In this document: piece by piece, positions 53,701 to 62,700 of the stretch
Numbering within the stretch: position 1 is the first letter of the stretch
How the letters are laid out: each line of letters begins with the position of its first letter
Source of the DNA: Berberis thunbergii
Taxonomy: Eukaryota > Streptophyta > Magnoliopsida > Ranunculales > Berberidaceae
DNA length: 64,000 bases
Direction of reading: 5' to 3'
NCBI GenBank assembly: GCA_003290165.1
Contig: QNQO01000547.1
Span: 310,001 to 374,000 of the forward strand
Program-made: the position numbers and the translations under genes
The notes under the pieces: model-generated
Seen by the model: only the letters and a program-made list of their open reading frames with translations
Told to the model about the DNA's origin: nothing
Databases searched by the model: none

Positions 53701-56700
53701 ACTTAGCTTGGTATCATATGAGCAAGCCCGGTAAAACCCTTGGATGGATTCTTCTATTTCTTGATAAAAAGAAATATGACCAATAGTGGTTCAAATATCC
53801 ATACAAAGGATGGGCCGATCTGAAGCTCAAAATAGGAATAGGCCCAAGTTTATTTTGTTTAAATAGACTGTGTTTTGAAATTTTATTCAATTTGAATAAT
53901 TGAGTTATTGAAGCTTTACCAAATCAAGCTTCGATTGATTATTTGCTTCCATGTTGGGGGTAAAACGTTGGGATATTTGTTGCTCGCAAAGATGGAAAGT
54001 TTGGAGAAAGTCCTCATTGACATCTCGCAACATTAGGCTACCCTTTAGATTCATTGTGAACCTAAAGTTATCAATGAGTTGTGTTGTAAGACTAGAAAGA
54101 GAGAATTTTTTTCCGGATTCTTTCAATACTAATTATCTAAAAAAACCTCCTTATGATCAATACGAGGGTTAAGATGGATCAGTCTCAGAGTTATATCTTA
54201 AGGCTAAATGCGAGATGTTGCATCGTGAGGCTATTAAATTGTGTTACTAGTTTGATCATTAAAAAAAAAAAAAAAAAACCTTATCCAAACCAAGGGCTTT
54301 AAACACGGAGGCGTGACGCGAGGTTTTTTAATTGACAAATGTGGAGGCATAGAGAGAAATATTATGTATATGTATAACCATAACATACAAAATAAGATAA
54401 CTAGCAAAATATAAAAGAATGAAAGATTTAAAATTGGGGATTATATTACATTTATTTTATTTACAAAAATTCCATAAATATGGCAAAGAAAAAATATTTC
54501 TCAAATGTACAAGGTATTTCTCAAATACATATAGTACAAATGTATAACAGCTTTAAATCATAAATCAAATCAATAAAGCATGGCCCCTTCTCTCAACGGA
54601 TGGTATAGCTATGTATCTTCAACCAAAGCAAATAATTTTATCACTACCAATTTCTAAAAGTATGTAGGAAGAAGACTAAAGATAAGGACAGAAGGGGTTG
54701 CTCGGAGAAGACGATTGGAGATTCAAGATAGATTGAAGGAATGAAGATTCAAGAAAATTCAGTCCATTGAACTCATCGATTACTCGAAGCAAAAATCCTG
54801 GCGACTATATTTTAGGGCTTTTCTTTCCATTAGTCTCATGTTGCCCCTCCTTCCCTTTTTTATTTTGTTTTAAATTAAATTAATAAAAAGAAAACCTTTT
54901 TTGAAGTGAAAAAAATATTTCAAGGCCAAAAAATGCAAATTTTCATGCTTTTTACACATTAACGCCTCATATTGCATTTTCTACGCGAGTGGACTGCGTT
55001 TTGTCTCGAAGCACGTTTGGAGGCGTTCACCTCAAACGTTTAAAATCTTTGATCTAACTCAATTATTCACAACAATGTCTTATATTAAGAGGATCACAAA
55101 AAGAAAGAGGTTATTCTTGACGACAACCCTAATTTCGACAAGTTTTCTTAAATCCCTAAAATGAAGGCTTCTAGGGACAAGAAATTTGTACGTCGCGAAT
55201 TGAGATTTGTGCAAGAAAAGCAACAAAATTTTGTAGACAAAAGCAAAAGCAAAAATTAAAACAAATTGGTTAAAAACCCTGACCAGCCCCCTAAAAAAAA
55301 GATGAGAGAGGTGGAAGGAGAGTTAGTACCAAATTACCATGAAACTCTTCTTAAATGTTGTGAAATTATTTATGTAACACCATGAAACCCACGTTCAAGA
55401 CACCACTTCACATCCTAAAAAATACATGTGAAATTCTAAGTCGATTACAACTTTTAGACTCGTGGAAAAGATCATTATCGTGCCAAAATTTGTAGAGTGG
55501 GTCCTCTTTACCCAGGCCTTATTCAGTGTCACCATCCACTTCACTCCTCTTCAAATGGGAACAAAGCAATTAGCCACTAAAGGACCAACCTTGTTTGACT
55601 ACAGCCGGACTGATTAATCTAATGCAAATATTATTCAACACTATAGAGGTTAATCATGTATCACCACGAGCCAAAGTTTTCGACCAAAAGGAATGTCTAT
55701 GATCCACTGCAATAAGGCCATTTTTCATCATCCCAATCAGAGTTAATCGCAATAGATCATGAATCATGAACCCGTTTTAAATCGTGTATGATTTGCGATT
55801 AGAATCATAAATCACAAATGACCATGTGTGAGACAAGAAGAAGATCATCTTACATGATTTGATTCAAGTAGAAAAAACGTGATGGCAGAAACTGGGTATA
55901 TCAAATTGTCAAGATTTTGAATAAGTTTGATTGCAAATAAGCTACACAAGATTTATTACGATGATGGCAGAAACTGAACAACAATACTAAGAAGTATGAA
56001 GCATGTTCGCAACATCCACTCCATTTACCTAACAAACCACTTTTGCTTCCACGACACCCGCTAATTGGTTATTCATCTTCTTGTCTAGAGTCCTAATTTC
56101 AAGTGTGGGGTGTGGAAAGAATGGTCATATTCGCAAAGATTGTCCAAAGGAGAACAACGCCCTTGTTACAAATTGTGAATTGTTTGTTGTTGATGCAAGG
56201 GATGAGGACATATCTTTGGCACTCTGATGAGTTGGAATATACACTCTCAACTTAAGGGCGAGCTTTTCGAAGCGGGTAGAGTGATATACATATGGGTTAG
56301 TCATATTAAGTAAGCTTTAGGTTCTACGATAACTGGCCATATCTAGGATTACTGTTGCGAACTTTTTTATTTAACTAACTCCAGTCTAATTCTCTAATTG
56401 GATTTTGTCAAATTAATCTTCAGTTGTTCATTAATTCTGTAATTAGGCTTTGTCAAATCAAACTTCGGTTGTTCATTTGCTTCATAAATGAAGCGATATC
56501 CACCTCAGTTGTAATAATCTTTTATATAGTTCAAAAGATTAGGATTTCATCCTGATTCCTGAACCCGGCTCCTTATGGTTGAGCTCAAGGAAGCACAGAC
56601 TCTTCGAAAACTTGCCGTATCCGTGTCCGACACGTATCCGACACACGACACTCGCTCGACACGCCCCGACACGCGTTGGACACTTGATCAACATGTCGGC

Positions 56701-59700
56701 AGGTGTTAGACATATAGTCAATGTAGTCAACGTGTAGGTCATGTCTCCGATACACTCGAAACTTGGTCAGGACACAATCAAGACTCGAAAACCAACTTTG
56801 TTTTATTTTTTACTTTTAGATGTTTGCAAATAACCACGTAATATAATGGTTGTTGAAGTGAATGATTAATTCAATTGTGAATTAAGACAAATAAAGCAAA
56901 ACCCACTAAAGCATACCTCTATGCTTCTTCTTAATCTTTGTTTCTTATTTGTATCTCATTTGCTTATTCTCTCATTTACTTCTCTACTATATTTTTCTCT
57001 ACTTTAATTTTTTCTTGTAACAGTGCCATCTTTTTCATGGCACTCTAGGAAAACACTTTATTAGATTATTATTTATATTTATGATTTATTAAAAAAATAT
57101 TATGACGTATCGACGTATCCCCGAGTCATAGTTTTTGGAGAATTGCCGAGTAGGCGTGTCGTGTCAGTGTTCGACACGACACGCGTGTCCGTATCCGTGC
57201 ATCCTTGGTTGAGCTTGATGTGCATATTTTGTGTGCAGGTTTTCTTGTTTGGTAGACTTCCTCGACTTTTCTTTTGTACAATTATAAAATGCTAACATAG
57301 CTTTTGAGCCCTTAACAATCAAGGAGAAGACCAATAAACTTCTTACAAGCAAATATCAATTGTTAAGGAAGACCACTTACCTCCTTAAGCTTGTCTACTT
57401 TAGTGAAATGGCGCCCAAATGATGTGTATCGCATTCCATGGAGAAATGGCCCAAGATAAACTCTCAGCTTATTCTGCGACAACAATAAAAAGAAGGAAAA
57501 CAAAATTAAAAAACAAAAGGAGATTGTTATAATTTCTTCAACAAGTTCCATTATCCATTTAATTTACTTGAGTGCCAATGGCTTGTGAGCTGCACATGAA
57601 AACAATATATGCCGAACTGCTAGCAATTCTATTCTGACTTAGAAATTTAGGGTTTCATTTTCTACTACTAATAAATGAGCAATTACGGAATCCAACTGTT
57701 AACTAGACTTATAAAAATGTCTCTTACAATCATATGGTCCATAGATACCATTAGACCAAAAAAAAAAAAACACACACACACACAAACAAAAAATGAATAA
57801 ACAACAAACAATAGAGACCATTAGACCAAGGAAAAATAAAACATAAAAAAAATTAATAAATAACAAACAATAAGAGACCATAGACCAATAAAAAATTTAC
57901 ACAAAAATGGAATGTCAAAGGGTGTACTTGGTTGCATGGATTCCATTTCCATAGAATTCATTGAGGGACAGCATATTTCTAACTCTAACTTTGATTAAAA
58001 TGTGGGACCATCTATCGCCAATGGTAGATATTTTGGTGGGAGTTAACTCCAGTGAACAAATTCCTTCCCCACCCCCAAAGAATTTGACTCCCTATCACTG
58101 GAGTTGGACTCCAACTATTAATTAATAATAAAGATTTTAAATATATATCTATATATATAGAGAGAGAGAGAGAGAATTGGTGATGGATAGTCCGAACATT
58201 TTGATCAAGTTAGCTTGAGAAATATGCATGGAATTGAACTCTTTGCAAAGAAACGCACCCTAAGTATAAGTTCATATGCAATTTTGCTAAAGGCAAATCA
58301 GATTGGAAAATATCAAAGCAAAACAAATATTAATTATTTGATCAGTGAGTGCCCCCAAATCTTGGGCATTGATGCAGCCATTAGTCGCTAGTCAGCCAGG
58401 GACAACTAGTGACTTGATCTAGTCGGACGGAATTGGTCAGCATTAATTAGCCAGATTCAAGCAACTTAGATTCTCCCTCCATCTAATAGTATATAGCTAA
58501 TTAGCTAGTAAATAAACTATTACATGTTGAGAGAAAAAAGCAACACATCCAACATACTAAAGTTGGAAATTTTAAGCTAATCAACCACTGAGAGTAACTA
58601 ACATCTTGTGATATTTTCTTGTGTATCACATCATATAAATACATACTAATAAAAAGATTCATCACTCGACAACTTAATCATCCAAGGTCTCCTGATCGTC
58701 TCATCATCATCTTCTTGATCTCCTTATCAAGTTCACCGACTTCCACCTCCACATGCTCATCAACGCCTTCTTCATCATCCTCAACAACAAATCCCTGGGC
58801 CTGTACTTGTCTTGAACTTGGTCCCAATTAGGACATGTTTTAAAAAAAAATTATAAAATTAAAAAATAAGCAATTAATAAAAAAAATAACATAAAATATA
58901 TATTTAAAATAGTATGCAAAAGGAGGAAAGGACTTGTATACCACCTAGGAAAATCGGCTAATCAAGTGAAGCGATCGACTACGCATCCCTTAACTCATTC
59001 TTTGCCACCTAATGCCTAGGCACCAATTTAGTAGCACAGCATAAGTCACACAACATAAGAATGATTTAGTTTTCAAGAAATTGGTCAAGCTACTTTGCCT
59101 GAGTGAGAAGATTGATCAGCCTACTTCTGCTTGAGTGAGCCCTCGTGAGCATATTATGAAGTTAAGATGATGAGCTTGAACCAAAACACTTGTGATTTTC
59201 GGTAAAAGTAACACCTTAGACAGGCAAATCCGAGTTCACCCAAACCTAGCCAAAGTTTTTTAGCCTATTGGCTGACTTGAGTGCGCTCAACTTCAGGTTG
59301 GACAGAGATAGACTATTGTTTAACCCCTCAACAATTTAGGAGGACTTGGGGTGGCCCCCTAGCCCGTTCGAGTTACACCCTAATTCATGGCAAAGAAGGA
59401 TGCAGGACACAGGTATTTTTAATAAATGCTCGCTATTGGAATCTAAACAAAAAAGCCAACTCGAAGAAGTTTGAAAAATCCCTATAACATGAAGGAAAGA
59501 TGAGTGATGTTAATATCAATGATCCAATCAACTATCCTAAGACTCCAAAATGGAAATAAATACTTACAAAAACTTCCTAACTTATTACCAAAACTCACTC
59601 TAAAATACTTTTAAAAAACTCTTAGAACATCTTTACCAAATCATTGGAGGCACGTTAAGCATTAGCTGACATCTTTAGCGATTTAATTGGTGAGTTTCCT

Positions 59701-62700
59701 GACTCCAAAAACGTTGGTGGTTGCTGAATTGGCACTACCGAGCATAAAATCTCGGCCTCTCACTCGCCAAACTAGGGAGCTTTTTCGGGCTTCTTAGCTG
59801 ATGTTTCATTCAAGTTTTCAACTATCCATGGGTCCCATTGCTGGTAGATCCAATCTTTCAAAGCTTCCAAAATTTTAAAAACTCAATATGTTGTACCAAA
59901 ACTGAACTAATATGAATGAAAAATCATATTAGTAAGGTTTTTTAAAAAATAATATGAACTTAACTCAATATTTTAAAACTTGATATTTTGTATATACAAA
60001 TTGTTTTAAGATCTCCCATTCCTTATGTATCCAAGAAACTAAATAAAATCTCAAGTTTCTTCCAACAGTTCTTCTCATCTCAAACTCTTTATGTAACCAA
60101 GAAAACTAATTAAACGAGACAGAAAATTGAAATTTTTGGCAACAACATTTAGGTAAGAGAATATTGTGGAAAACAAATACTATGAAAATAAAATAAAAAA
60201 TAGCAAAAGGAGAGGAAAAAAAATATTGAAGGAGGCTCTTGGAGTAGACTTACAAATACATCCACTTTTTGTCTAAGGAGTTCCTTAAAATATATTATTT
60301 GTAATCATTGGTCTCCTCAAGGAGGCTCTTAAAAATGCTCTTAAACCTCCTAAATCTACTACACAACCTCAACAACGAAAATACAAATAAAATACTTCTA
60401 GTAATAAAAATCTCTTAACGATCTCTTATAAACTAAAATGATAAAACTAAATTTGCAAATAAACGGGTATTGAAAATAAAGTAGAAATTGAAATAAATTT
60501 ACGATAACCAAAAAACAAGTAAACAAAATAAATTCTTTATTCAATCACCCACTTAACAATGAAAAACCTACACCCCTTTTATAATTGACCTAACTTCTAT
60601 GACTAGAAACACACCTTAAACCTAATTTGAAACCAATATCTTAATTATTATGGACTATTAATAAATAGGCATGCTACAATAATACTAGAACTACTATTGC
60701 TAAATACTAATATTGCTAAAAGAACTCGTTTACATCAACCTCCCTAGGTTGATGAAGCTCGTTCTCGAACTTAAAGCCGAATAAGTCCGATTGACATATG
60801 CAACCACTGAGAGAACACGGAGTACAACCACGAACAAAAGACGAGCACGAACTTTTCCTTTGCAGTGGATCTGATCACAAACAAGTAAAATCCAAATTGT
60901 ACCACCAAATACAAAGTCTAAGATAAGTCCCCTACTCAAAAGGACATATAGTAAAAAATACAAATGTTGTTGAGGGCAAACTTCTTCTCGAATTGAGCTT
61001 CAAAACTATCACAAATTGGATCTGAAAATTTGTATTGCGGTGGCCTATCGCCTATGTGGGATCTTGTGGTGGTGAACAACCTGATCATAAAAGGTACTTG
61101 AACCAAGGTTCATGGTGGTGCATAGTCTAGCCGACGGCTGCGAATAATGTTAGGATCAAGTAAGGGTGGTGGTACGAATGGAGTGGTGAGATGGAAATAG
61201 TCAAAGGGGACTAGGGACTTAAATAAAAATAAAGGGCAGGGACTAAAGTGAAAAAGTAGAGCAATGACCTTTTAAAAATAATATCTTCTTCCCCAATTCA
61301 ACTGAATTGAAACAGAGGGAGAAGGGTTGTGATGGTGAGTCTGTGATATCGAGGGGGAAGGGAATGGTGTTGGCTGGAAGGAGGGGGCGATTTCGCAGGA
61401 AGACGAAGGGGTTGGAGGGACCGACTGAAGGTTACAAGGAGGGGCGACAGATTGTGGTGTCGATCGACGGAGAAGGATTGATCAGTGGGAAGGATCAATG
61501 GGGCATGTCGACTAGAAGGTGCAACAGGCTTTGTCGATTGACTGGAAGGTGCAATAGGCTTTGTCGATTGATGATAAATAGCAAAGGGGGTTGTCGATCA
61601 ACAATAAGCATTGAGCGGTTCTGTTGATCGATAGGTGTTGAGGTTGGAGGTTTTGGGATGTTTTGAGGTGATCGTCGTCGGACCTGGCAGCAGGAAGTCG
61701 ATCGGCCTGTTGGCAGGGGCGATCGAGTTTGGTGGCAAATGGAGGTGTCAATCAAGGTTGTGATCGACCTGGGTGGGTTGATCGTCCGCTGTCTGGAAAG
61801 AAAGAGGTCGATGGAGAGTCGAGGATTGTTGGCATGCAGCAACACCGTCGACAGTGTTGGGAAGGGATCATGCAGTGTTGTTTGGGGATTGGCAGTCACT
61901 CCTCGTGGGAGTCCGTTGGTCTCTTTGTTACATGATAGAAAGTTTTCAAACATCATATTTATCTTCTATTCTATCCTTTCCAGCTTCAGTACTATTGCCA
62001 CTGCTAGCTTGACCTTTTTTCTATCTTCTCTCTGGAGTCTCCCTTTTTTAAGTTTGTCTTATTCCAACAAATTTTCTTCAACTCAAACCAAATGAAACTA
62101 TAACTGTTTCGCCTCTAATACCAATTGATAGAATTAAACTTGCGAATAAACAGAAACTAAAAATAAAGCAAATTTTGAAATAAATTTATAATAACTAAAA
62201 GATAAGTGAACAAAATAAATTATTATTCAATCACCCACTTAACAATGAACAACCTACGCCCGAACTAACTTCAATGACAAGAAACAATCCTTAAACCTAA
62301 TTGAAAACCAATATCATAATAATTATGGACTGATACGAAATAGGCCAATGATACTAGAACTAATTGTGCTATAATACTAATACTGCTAAAAAAACTCACT
62401 TACATCATGAAACATAATGAGCATTACTCTTGCATCAATACCTTTCCCATCAAATTAGTGTGGCATAAGGAGATATTCTCAAGAGAATACTTAATGTGGA
62501 CAAACGTGGGGAAATTTTAGAAAAAAAAAATTTATGTTTTCATAAAATAATGAACAGTGTTGAGATTTGTCACTAGGAGTGGAACAGAGTTCTGTTTCAT
62601 CGCTGCTGGCTAAAGAGAATAATTGCTTTGTTTAAAATCTTTATGTGATGGCCTGAGTGTCCCTGGCCCCATAGTTGAAACCTTAAGTTGGAAAAATATA

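Noticed and set aside
61307..61627. 106-codon Gly/Arg-rich plus-strand frame
   Set aside because: Antisense to the interior of copy B and caused by the short TGTCGATTGA-type repeats there.
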